A stretch of DNA of 64,000 nucleotides from Bacteriovoracaceae bacterium (lineage in GTDB: Bacteria; Bdellovibrionota; Bacteriovoracia; Bacteriovoracales; Bacteriovoracaceae). Both the position numbers and the translations under genes were made by a program. Below are positions 26,425-33,937 of this stretch, one piece after another (position 1 is the first letter of the stretch; every line of letters begins with the position of its first letter). The notes under the pieces were generated by a model, which had not been told where the DNA came from, made no database searches, and saw nothing but the letters and a program-made list of their open reading frames with translations. Location: the NCBI GenBank assembly GCA_018675575.1, contig JABGXW010000162.1, positions 85,402-149,401 of the forward strand, written 5' to 3'.

Positions 26425-27780
26425 ATGGAACCGGAGGCTTTAAATATTCTTATTTTCTTTTCTGTTGTTTTATCCTTGTCCATTTTGAGTATATTTATAT
26501 TTAAAAAACTAGCTTTCTTAGGGAACGTTTTCTTAATATTAAATCAGCTAACTCTTTTCAATAATCTTACCAAATTCGATGAAATAAAACTCACTAATAC
26601 ATTTGTACTTAACGGCTTAAACTTTAAGATAACCCTTCTGATACTTCTATTTTCAATTGTTGTCATGATGCTTCAAAACCTATCAAGTATAATTAGCTTT
26701 AAAAAAAATATTGTAAGTGTCTTTATGTTTGTCGGCATCGCAAGTGCTATCGGCTCAAAAACCCCCCTCCTCTTTTTTATTGCAAGCGAGATCATCAGTT
26801 GTAGTATAAGCTTTTTTATAGCAACTTCTGGCAAAGAGTTATCTGCACTTGGAGCATTGAGAAATTATATTAAGTCGGGCTTCTCTGGCGGGGGATTTTT
26901 ACTTTTTAGTTATTTTCTATTCATAGGGACAGAAAAATTCTCCTTTTATAATGTTGAAGTTGTAAGCTCAAATCTTTATGCACTTTCACTATGCTTTTAT
27001 CTTACTTATGCATTCTCAAAAATTGGTTTAGCTCCCTTCAACTCAAGATTAATTGATAAATTTGAAAACCTTGACTATCAAGGAATTGCAGCGGTCTTTT
27101 TAATAGGAAGGATTGGAATTATTTACGCCTTAATAGAGAAGTTTCAACATCTCCTATTAGAAGCAACCCCGGTCCATCAACAGTATTTAATTTACTTTGT
27201 ATTAATTATTTCTATCTTTTCATGTTTTTATATGGGTTTATTGGCAATCTGGTCTAAAGAGTTAAACAAGGCGATGGGGCTCGTTTATATTTCTCAGCTT
27301 TCTTTTCTAGGAATATATCTAACTTATGGTATTTCTTTTGATGCTTTGGAGAATTTAATTCTGCTAAATGTGACCTTACATATATCTCTTGTGCTCGGCG
27401 TTGTCCCTGTGCTTTTCCTTAAGAAAAAAGATGGTAGTTATCATCGCGGTCGCTGGAAGCTTGGTGCTTATTCATTGGTTTGGGGATCGTTGACGTTGAT
27501 AGGCTTGCCTCCAAGCATGGGTGTTATTGCCAAGATAACGTCCCTATCAAACTTTATACGAGAGGGTTATTTACTTGAAAGTATCTTTTTGATCATTGGA
27601 TTGTTTTTGTCTGTTAATTTGCTCAGCAAGGTTTTTCAATTCAATGCAGACACAAATCTCTTGGCGAAAACAGGCATGATTACAAGTGCACCTCTAAGAC
27701 TCAAACTTTTTACTATGCTATTATTGTTAATGACCTTAGTGGGCCTAGTATTGCTGAAAAATATATTGCAGATTATGTAA
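26425..27780 (+). CDS. Diverged NuoN-like membrane protein (second complex I block)
   Basis: A 451-residue polytopic protein and the best-preserved member of the second block. FFIASEIISCSISFFIAT matches LYIGIETLSILSYVLASF, TYAFSKIGLAPFNSRLID matches GVGYKIAAVPFHMWAPDV, and IGLPPSMGVIAKITSL matches AGVPPLSGFVAKFNIF. The TM5 glutamate and the two lysines of the antiporter-like core are thus retained. The stop codon is followed immediately, with no intervening base, by the ATG of the TPR protein, implying coordinated expression. Confidence 0.78.
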   Translation: MEPEALNILIFFSVVLSLSILSIFIFKKLAFLGNVFLILNQLTLFNNLTKFDEIKLTNTFVLNGLNFKITLLILLFSIVVMMLQNLSSIISFKKNIVSVFMFVGIASAIGSKTPLLFFIASEIISCSISFFIATSGKELSALGALRNYIKSGFSGGGFLLFSYFLFIGTEKFSFYNVEVVSSNLYALSLCFYLTYAFSKIGLAPFNSRLIDKFENLDYQGIAAVFLIGRIGIIYALIEKFQHLLLEATPVHQQYLIYFVLIISIFSCFYMGLLAIWSKELNKAMGLVYISQLSFLGIYLTYGISFDALENLILLNVTLHISLVLGVVPVLFLKKKDGSYHRGRWKLGAYSLVWGSLTLIGLPPSMGVIAKITSLSNFIREGYLLESIFLIIGLFLSVNLLSKVFQFNADTNLLAKTGMITSAPLRLKLFTMLLLLMTLVGLVLLKNILQIM

Positions 27781-30700
27781 ATGAAAAATAAATTTAGAAT
27801 TAAACTTAATAATGATCGTATTGTCGGTCCTTTTAATGAAGCACAGATTGGTGAGCTTTATAGTAAGGGGCATATTGACGGTTCTGAAAAGTGCCAGGCG
27901 TATCCAATTGGCGATTGGGACGATTTCAAAAACTTCGAAGATTTAAAAGAGGTTATTCTAAATATTATTAATGAAGACGAAATGACTAGCACAATCGATC
28001 AATCTACTAAAATTAATACGCTGGCAAGACTAGGGCTAACATCAAAGGCTAAAGGTGAAAATGGTGATAATAAAAATACGGAATCAAACGTACAATTTAA
28101 TGAATTTCAATTTGAAAAGAAACAAAAACAATCAAATATAGACTATGAAGAACTAGAAAGAAAACATCAAAAAATCTCTGAAAAAGAAGATGCAACAGGA
28201 TTCGACTTTGCGGGGCTCTCTGGATCCGGAATATTCGATTCAACTGAATCTTCTGATAGTGACAAAAAGAAACTCCCGGATCAGAATGAAGGCGATATAG
28301 AGAAAACGAGATTAATCAGAGTACCTGTAAATGAAAAAGAAATAGACAAAACAATAATCTTGCAAAAAAATGTTTTAGAGAACTTAAAAAAAGAACAAGA
28401 AAAATCAAAAAAAATTGAGATTCAGCAAGATGAAGACGATAAAAAGTCGGATGAGACAAAGGTTAATATCAATGATGCCACTCAATTTATTAACTTAAAC
28501 GAATTGCTTCCCACAGTTAAGGAAGATGTTGCTCTTGTAGAAAGAGAAATAGAAGAGAAGATTGCTCATAAACAAAAAATAGAAGAAAAAGAACTCGTTG
28601 AGGCAATAAAAAAGAAAGAAGAGAAAAGAGAAAGAAAAGAAAAAATAACAAAAAAAGGAATGAAGCCGATAATAGCGCTTGCTTTTATTGCCATATTCTG
28701 GACAATACTTTTTGATGACGATGAAAGCAATGCCATTCCATTACCGAAAAGAATTAGCATCTCATTTCCCATTGCAAAACCTTATGAAGACAAAATAAAA
28801 GCAAAAGAATATTTTCTTGCAGGAAAAAAAAGTTATTCCGAGCAAAGCTTTTTGGGAAAAAAGCTTGCTGCAAGAAACTTCCACGACTCGCTGAGCCATA
28901 GCTTTAATAAGAACAAAGCACTGGGCTGGCTTATTCTGTCTTATGCTGAGATTTATGACAATGCGAGAAGTAAATCGAAAGCCGCAATCAAAATACACAA
29001 GCTTTTAAAAATTGCAAACTCAAAACTTTTGAAAGACGTTAATGTTGCCCTAGGAGCAGCCGTTTTTTATAGTAGCTACGGAAAACATAAAACCGCCATT
29101 AATGTTATTGAAAACTTTTTACGAGTTGGTAAAGCTTCGCTGAAAATTTTGTCGGTTTACTTGAATGTTCTTATTGCAGAGGGGGAACTAACAAAAGCTC
29201 GAAAGGTTTTTGATAAACTAATTAAACTACCCAAAAAGTCTATTACAATTACAATAGCATTATGTAATTTTCTAGAGCAAGATGAACGAATTGACGAAGC
29301 AGATAAACTAGTAAAAGAGATAATGCAAAAGCATAAAACATCAATTCCACTTCTTTTACGATCTGCTAAATATAAGTTTGAGCAAGGTAAATATAAACGA
29401 TTTGCTAAACATCTCAAACTTATTGAAGAGTTAAATTCTGGCGGCTCACCTATTTATTATGCAAAATATTTAGAGCTCAAAGGAATGCTAGCAGCGGCGA
29501 ATCAGAAGCTAGGTGAATCAGCAAAATACTTCAATAAGGCACTAAAAATTAATGAATCAGATGAGCTTCGATCTAAATTGGCGACACTTAGTCTAGGCGG
29601 AACTGAATCTGTTGAGGCCTTAATATTACAATCAAAAGTTATTAATAAGATGAAATATGCAAAACTTGCAGTTAAGGAAAAAAGTTGGGAAAAGGCATTT
29701 AAATTTTCAATAGATGCCGCAGACCTATTGCCCTCCTATATTCCAGCACAATTACTGTTAGCCGACATTCAAACTCAGCGAGGATATTTTGAGTCAGCAA
29801 TTAAAACTCTTACACAATTAAAACAGAGCAACCCAGTCAATCCAAATGTAAACTTCAAATTGATCATGGCATATGTGTCTGCATTAAAACTTGAAGATGC
29901 CAGTAAGCTTATACAAATGATTTCACAAACGAAGTTAAGATCTACCGCTGGTTATGCTTCTGTATTGGGCAGGTATTATCATAAAAAGAACCATGATTTA
30001 CTTGCTGTGCAATGGCTAAAAGAATCGATTAAGAGATTTCCTTTAAATGATGAAGACTATTATCTTCTTTCAAAAGTATTTTTAAAAAATAGAAAGTATG
30101 ACAATGCAATTCAAATGCTTGGAGAGGCAATATCTTTAGATCCAAAAATGATCAAATATAAATCTACATATGCAAAGATATTGTATGAACGCTCAGATGT
30201 TAATTCCGCTTTGGGTTACCTCAGAGATGTTCTAGATGAAAATAAAGATAGCCCAAAACTTTTAGGCGATATCGCGATTTATTATTATCGCTCTGGTCAA
30301 ATGAGACGTTTTGAAGATTATATGAAAAAAATTGAAGCCCTGTCGACAAAGGATCAATCATTTTACGAGTTTCTTATCAAAGCTGCTAAATTGGATGAGC
30401 GTTATCAAGACGTCATAAAATATTCTAAAGAGCTGATTAAAATCAACCCGGGAGACTTAGAAACGCGGATGATACTTGGTGAATATTTATTTAGAGAAAA
30501 GCAGTTACCACAAGCAGTAGAGGCTTTTGAATCGATTATAGAAAGGTTAAAAGGATTTCCGAGGGCACATTATTATCTCGCAAAGATTTTTATACAATCA
30601 GGTGATGCCAAAAAAGCTTTATCTTTAGCTGAAATTGAAGTTAACTTAAATAAAGGCCTTGAGTTTGGCTATTATATTAGAGGTGAATCTTACAAGGAGC

Positions 30701-31011
30701 TCAAGGAATTTCAAAAAGCGATTGATGATTATGAAAAAGCGATCTCTATAAATGGAAAATATGTAGAGGCATTGATGAGTCTGGCTTGGATAAAACATAG
30801 GCAGAACTTTTATGAAGAGGCCCGAGAACTGTATTTAAGGGCAAAAAAACAGAACGAATCAAACCCCGAAGTTCATAAACGGCTAGGCCATGTTTACAAA
30901 TCTACGGGTAACTCAGGTCTTGCTTTGGAATCTTTTCAGACTTATTTAGATATTTTCCCCGCAGCGCCTGATCGACAGCGGATAGAGCAGGAGATTAAAG
31001 CTTTGCGCTGA
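27781..31011 (+). CDS. Membrane-anchored GYF-like/TPR scaffold protein
   Basis: A 1076-residue protein of unknown function. Residues 1-60 resemble a GYF_2-type domain (RIVGPFNEAQIGELYSKGHID, then GDWDDF). Residues 60-290 are highly charged and probably disordered, with several Thr sites in an acidic/basic-T-x-x-hydrophobic setting (EKTRLI, DKTIIL, DATQFI). A single membrane helix lies at about 294-311 (MKPIIALAFIAIFWTILF). From about 335 to the C-terminus there are many TPR-like helical repeats, clearest near the end (ALSLAEIEVNLNKGLEFGYY; AIDDYEKAISINGKYVEAL). By the positive-inside rule the N-terminus is cytoplasmic and the TPR region periplasmic. It directly follows the NuoN-like gene with no gap. 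Confidence 0.8.
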   Translation: MKNKFRIKLNNDRIVGPFNEAQIGELYSKGHIDGSEKCQAYPIGDWDDFKNFEDLKEVILNIINEDEMTSTIDQSTKINTLARLGLTSKAKGENGDNKNTESNVQFNEFQFEKKQKQSNIDYEELERKHQKISEKEDATGFDFAGLSGSGIFDSTESSDSDKKKLPDQNEGDIEKTRLIRVPVNEKEIDKTIILQKNVLENLKKEQEKSKKIEIQQDEDDKKSDETKVNINDATQFINLNELLPTVKEDVALVEREIEEKIAHKQKIEEKELVEAIKKKEEKRERKEKITKKGMKPIIALAFIAIFWTILFDDDESNAIPLPKRISISFPIAKPYEDKIKAKEYFLAGKKSYSEQSFLGKKLAARNFHDSLSHSFNKNKALGWLILSYAEIYDNARSKSKAAIKIHKLLKIANSKLLKDVNVALGAAVFYSSYGKHKTAINVIENFLRVGKASLKILSVYLNVLIAEGELTKARKVFDKLIKLPKKSITITIALCNFLEQDERIDEADKLVKEIMQKHKTSIPLLLRSAKYKFEQGKYKRFAKHLKLIEELNSGGSPIYYAKYLELKGMLAAANQKLGESAKYFNKALKINESDELRSKLATLSLGGTESVEALILQSKVINKMKYAKLAVKEKSWEKAFKFSIDAADLLPSYIPAQLLLADIQTQRGYFESAIKTLTQLKQSNPVNPNVNFKLIMAYVSALKLEDASKLIQMISQTKLRSTAGYASVLGRYYHKKNHDLLAVQWLKESIKRFPLNDEDYYLLSKVFLKNRKYDNAIQMLGEAISLDPKMIKYKSTYAKILYERSDVNSALGYLRDVLDENKDSPKLLGDIAIYYYRSGQMRRFEDYMKKIEALSTKDQSFYEFLIKAAKLDERYQDVIKYSKELIKINPGDLETRMILGEYLFREKQLPQAVEAFESIIERLKGFPRAHYYLAKIFIQSGDAKKALSLAEIEVNLNKGLEFGYYIRGESYKELKEFQKAIDDYEKAISINGKYVEALMSLAWIKHRQNFYEEARELYLRAKKQNESNPEVHKRLGHVYKSTGNSGLALESFQTYLDIFPAAPDRQRIEQEIKALR

Positions 31012-31043
31012 GCGTAGGCCTTTTGTCTTTCCCAAAAACTATC

Positions 31044-31072
31044 TTGTCAAAAAATGAAGAAAGAATTAATAT
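31044..31072 (+). promoter_or_regulatory. Sigma70-type promoter of the tRNA-Ser pair
   Basis: TTGTCA at 31044-31049, 17 nt spacer, TAATAT at 31067-31072. The predicted start near 31079 is about 9 nt before the first tRNA-Ser. It has the same -10 and spacer length as the SRP RNA promoter at 34876-34904. Confidence 0.7.
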
Positions 31073-31087
31073 TCATATCTTAAATGT

Positions 31088-31175
31088 GGAGGATTGGCTG
31101 AGTGGTCGAAAGCGGTGGTTTTGAAAACCATTGACCTTTACGGGTCCGCAGGTTCAAATCCTGTGTCCTCCGCCA
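31088..31175 (+). tRNA. tRNA-Ser(TGA)
   Basis: An 88-nt class II tRNA. The acceptor stem pairs GGAGGAT (31088-31094) with GTCCTCC before G-CCA. The anticodon loop TTTGAAA gives TGA (reads UCA/UCG-type codons), there is a long variable arm, and the T loop is GGTTCAAATC. CCA is encoded. Confidence 0.95.
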
Positions 31176-31193
31176 TATATTTTTTGAATTAGT

Positions 31194-31282
31194 GGAGACG
31201 TGGGAGAGTGGTCGAATCCAACACCTTGCTAAGGTGTCGTACCCTTGTGGTACCGTGAGTTCAAATCTCACCGTCTCCGCCA
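31194..31282 (+). tRNA. tRNA-Ser(GCT)
   Basis: An 89-nt class II tRNA beginning 18 nt after the previous one and probably on the same transcript. The acceptor stem is GGAGACG/CGTCTCC with G-CCA. The anticodon stem-loop ACACC-TTGCTAA-GGTGT gives GCT, reading AGC/AGU. The variable arm is long and CCA is encoded. Confidence 0.95.
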
Positions 31283-31790
31283 TTTTTGAATTTTTTCTTG
31301 TTGTAGATATCTGACAATGCACGGTTTTTTATAGATTAAATTAATTAGTAGTTTTGAAAAAGTTTAAAAGTTAGGTGTATAAATTTTAAAGAAACCTATG
31401 AAAAGTTCTATCCAAACTTGCAGAGAAGGTATTTCATTTTACTTTCGGACAAAATTTAATTTCTATTACTAATGATGGATTTATTGAACCAATTAAAAAA
31501 GGTATTCAAAAAATATCCGCTCTCTCTCATGAATCAGTGAGGGCATACTAGATGCTATTTGTCTTTTAGATTTGTGATCAAAGCCTATAGATTTAAAATA
31601 AACATTCCGGAAATTTTGACATCGTCACGCTTATCATCACCTCGTGGTTTTATCGTGTTCATAACTATAAAGATATATTTCATATACACGACGTAGACAG
31701 TTTGACATGTTTTAACAATAAAAAGAGATGATTTTAAAGGGTTTTTAATTCACTATCCGTATATAATTAGGTATTAGTTAGATTAATTGT
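31283..31790. other. 508-nt AT-rich intergenic region between tRNA genes
   Basis: No complete gene is visible. T-rich stretches follow the tRNA-Ser pair. On the plus strand, codons 31402-31551 form a 49-codon open stretch ending in TAG with no ATG start. Its translation looks protein-like (for example FGQNLISITNDGFIEPI), so it may be a gene remnant beside a tRNA. Two TTGACA hexamers (about 31617 and 31702) lack a convincing -10. The right end holds the -10 element of the tRNA-Arg gene. Confidence 0.5.
31762..31767 (+). promoter_or_regulatory. Probable -10 element for tRNA-Arg
   Basis: A perfect TATAAT, 23 nt before the mature 5' end of tRNA-Arg. The -35 position (about 31739-31744) has no good match, so only the -10 is called. 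Confidence 0.45.
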
Positions 31791-31867
31791 GCAGCCGTAG
31801 CTCAGCTGGATAGAGTACCTGACTACGAATCAGGTGGTCGAAGGTTCGAATCCTTCCGGTTGCGCCA
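31791..31867 (+). tRNA. tRNA-Arg(ACG)
   Basis: A 77-nt tRNA. Acceptor GCAGCCG (31791-31797) pairs with CGGTTGC before G-CCA. The D arm is AGCTCAGCTGGATAGAGT, the anticodon loop CTACGAA gives ACG, and the T loop is GGTTCGAATCC. A34 of this tRNA is the substrate of TadA, which converts it to inosine to read CGU, CGC and CGA; tadA lies 1.4 kb downstream on the same strand. Confidence 0.95.
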
Positions 31868-31895
31868 ATTATCTATCGCTTAAAGCGGAAATATA

Positions 31896-32504
31896 ATGAA
31901 ATCAAGATGGTCTTATATTTTTCTCATAATAGCTTATATTATCCCGAGCTTTTCGTTTGATTTTCTTTTTGATTTTTGGGGTCAAGGCCTTATACCTTAT
32001 TATTTCGAATTCATATTTGTTGTAACAAGTATTTATATTTTTAAAGAAAAACTGCAGTTTTATTCTAAAGACAAGAAACCAAAACATTTTTTAAGATATT
32101 TACTTGCCGGACTTATCACAATTATTTTTTGTAAACTATTCTCAACACAACTACCCTATGATCTGAGTTCAGCTACAGTTAAAGTATTTCTAGTTCTAAT
32201 AGGTCCATTATTAGAAGAATTTATTTTTAGATTTGCTATCTGGAATGCGATTGAAAAGTTCACTACCTGCAAGAAGGCCCCACTTCATATTACATCGATT
32301 CTTTTTTCTATTGCGCACTTTAAGGGCATATTACTTATAACACCTCCCTATATGACTTTCATTACTTTTCAGGCCCTTTACACTCTTTTGCTAGGATATA
32401 CGTTAGGTATGAGATACGAAAAAAAGAAAAATATAATGGAAATCGTTGTCCTTCACGTTCTATTTAACCTTGGTTTTTTGCTGGGGTATATGGGACTATA
32501 TTAG
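31896..32504 (+). CDS. CPBP-family intramembrane metalloprotease
   Basis: A 202-residue membrane protein of the CAAX-protease/bacteriocin-processing (CPBP, Abi) family. The three catalytic motifs are present: EExxxR at 107-112 (PLLEEFIFRF), FxxxH at 137-141 (FSIAH) and HxxxN at 187-191 (HVLFN), all in predicted membrane helices. Family members cleave membrane-associated peptides or act in bacteriocin immunity; the substrate here is unknown. It starts 28 nt after tRNA-Arg and ends 1 nt before the TM-PilZ gene. Confidence 0.85.
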   Translation: MKSRWSYIFLIIAYIIPSFSFDFLFDFWGQGLIPYYFEFIFVVTSIYIFKEKLQFYSKDKKPKHFLRYLLAGLITIIFCKLFSTQLPYDLSSATVKVFLVLIGPLLEEFIFRFAIWNAIEKFTTCKKAPLHITSILFSIAHFKGILLITPPYMTFITFQALYTLLLGYTLGMRYEKKKNIMEIVVLHVLFNLGFLLGYMGLY

Positions 32505-32505
32505 T

Positions 32506-33303
32506 ATGAAAAGAATTGAACTTTCTCAACTTCAAATTAAGCAAGACATGGATAAAATCTTTGTTTTGCACTTTGGGCAATTGGTATTTTTGGGCATGGC
32601 CTTGCTTATTGAATCTCCAATATTTAGCGACAGGCCCTGGGCGATAATGAAAATTATATGCATTTCTCTTATTTCAGTTCTTTTTTACCGGACGATGAAA
32701 AATCTTTATTACTCATTTTGGACCTTCTCGGCCTTTTTTATTTTATTTTATCTTTTCAACTTGATAGCTTCGTTTTCAGGAGAGGGCACATTTTCTCTTA
32801 TGAATTGTTATCTTTTTTCAATAATTCTTTTATTGATGGAAATGTATTTACTCTACTCCCCTCTTTTTTATCCCATTGTGAGATGGTGGGAATATGACTT
32901 TCGATTTCGTCATGATCTGAAGGTCATGGTGACTAGACAGTTTGGAGATAAACAAGAAGAATATACAGGTCGTTTAACAGATGTTAGAAGAAATGCCGGT
33001 TGTATTCAATTATTTGAAAATTTAAAAGTTTCCGATCATGTGATAATAAACGTGTCCCTTGATAACCAGACAACTAAAATCTTAAAGGGCGAGATTATTA
33101 GTAAGAGACAATACTCAATTGGGCGCCCATGGAATTATGGAATAAAAATGAATTTTGAAAATCTGGAAGAAGAACAAGACTATAAAGAATTAGAATTTAA
33201 TTGGAAGTCTGACAGGAAAGATAAGATACGTAGGAAATTTGAAAAGTCTAAACAAGCTTATAAAGAAAAAAATCGTGAAGAAAGTAATAATCCCTCCGTT
33301 TAA
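32506..33303 (+). CDS. Transmembrane PilZ-like protein A
   Basis: A 265-residue protein with about four N-terminal membrane helices (to about residue 128), the hinge RWWEYDFRFRHDLKV, then a C-terminal beta-rich PilZ-like domain and a lysine-rich tail. PilZ domains bind cyclic di-GMP through RxxxR and D/NxSxxG. Here RFRHD could supply the arginines, but the second motif reads DVRRNAG with no Ser, so nucleotide binding is uncertain. It shares the TM-RWWE-PilZ architecture with the convergent gene at 33938-34756. The ATG at 32506 follows the protease stop by 1 nt; the frame is open further upstream within that gene. Confidence 0.7.
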   Translation: MKRIELSQLQIKQDMDKIFVLHFGQLVFLGMALLIESPIFSDRPWAIMKIICISLISVLFYRTMKNLYYSFWTFSAFFILFYLFNLIASFSGEGTFSLMNCYLFSIILLLMEMYLLYSPLFYPIVRWWEYDFRFRHDLKVMVTRQFGDKQEEYTGRLTDVRRNAGCIQLFENLKVSDHVIINVSLDNQTTKILKGEIISKRQYSIGRPWNYGIKMNFENLEEEQDYKELEFNWKSDRKDKIRRKFEKSKQAYKEKNREESNNPSV

Positions 33304-33784
33304 CGACATTCTGTGGAATATGAATCTTGCTCTCGAGCAAGCTGATTTGGCCTATACAAAAGGTGAAGTTCCTATTGGTGCTATTTGTGTCGCAAAAGAT
33401 GGCAAATTGCTTTCAGCTGCTCATAACCTAAAAGAATCGACACCGAATCCGTGCGGTCATGCGGAAATATTAGCACTTACAAGTGCAGCAAAAGAGTTGG
33501 GTGAATGGAGATTATTAGATTCTACACTTTACGTAACACTTGAACCTTGTCCCATGTGTCTGGATGCGGCACGTCAGGCGCGTGTTGGACATGTTATCTT
33601 TGGTGCCTATGATAAAAAAGGTGGGGCCATTAGTTTAGGATATAACCTTCACAAAGACTCTCGGCTGAATCATAAATTTAATATTGTTGGTGGAGTTTTT
33701 CATTTTAAATGTTCAAACATACTTTCGACATTTTTTAAGCAGAAGAGGTCTTCATATAAAAATGCAAATACATTTAAAAAATAG
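33275..33784 (+). CDS. tadA: tRNA-specific adenosine deaminase TadA
   Basis: Deaminates A34 of tRNA-Arg(ACG) to inosine. From the GTG at 33275 the protein has 169 residues. The zinc/catalytic HAE lies at 62-64 and the PCPMC zinc motif at 91-95, and the product continues through FGAYDKKGGA and LNHKFNIVGG to a basic tail typical of TadA. The start is uncertain: an ATG at 33320 is also possible, but family alignment places part of helix 1 (NDILWNMNLALEQA) upstream of that ATG, favouring 33275. Neither has a strong Shine-Dalgarno. It overlaps the PilZ gene by 29 bp. Confidence 0.88.
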   Translation: MKKVIIPPFNDILWNMNLALEQADLAYTKGEVPIGAICVAKDGKLLSAAHNLKESTPNPCGHAEILALTSAAKELGEWRLLDSTLYVTLEPCPMCLDAARQARVGHVIFGAYDKKGGAISLGYNLHKDSRLNHKFNIVGGVFHFKCSNILSTFFKQKRSSYKNANTFKK

Positions 33785-33843
33785 AAATTTCGCAGCTAGA
33801 CACAATCAAGGTTTCCATATAAATTAAGTTTTCGAATGAATGC

Positions 33844-33931
33844 GGAGAATTGGCCGAGTGGTCTAAGGCGCACGCTTGGAAAGTGTGTGAGCAGCAATGT
33901 TCCGTGGGTTCAAATCCCATGTTCTCCGCCA
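33844..33931 (+). tRNA. tRNA-Ser(GGA)
   Basis: An 88-nt class II tRNA. The acceptor is GGAGAAT/GTTCTCC with G-CCA, the anticodon stem-loop CACGC-TTGGAAA-GTGTG gives GGA (reads UCC/UCU), there is a long variable arm, and CCA is encoded. It ends only 6 nt from the stop codon of the convergent PilZ gene, so its transcript must end inside that gene. Confidence 0.95.
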
Positions 33932-33937
33932 TTTACA

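Noticed and set aside
21057..27780. Second nuo block as decaying pseudogenes
   Set aside because: Seven consecutive frames are intact with overlapping starts and stops; neutral decay would be expected to leave frameshifts or stops in AT-rich DNA with many homopolymers.
31080..31322. Minus-strand open frame of 80 codons
   Set aside because: It is antisense to two complete tRNA-Ser genes; translated tRNA complements often appear in databases as spurious proteins.
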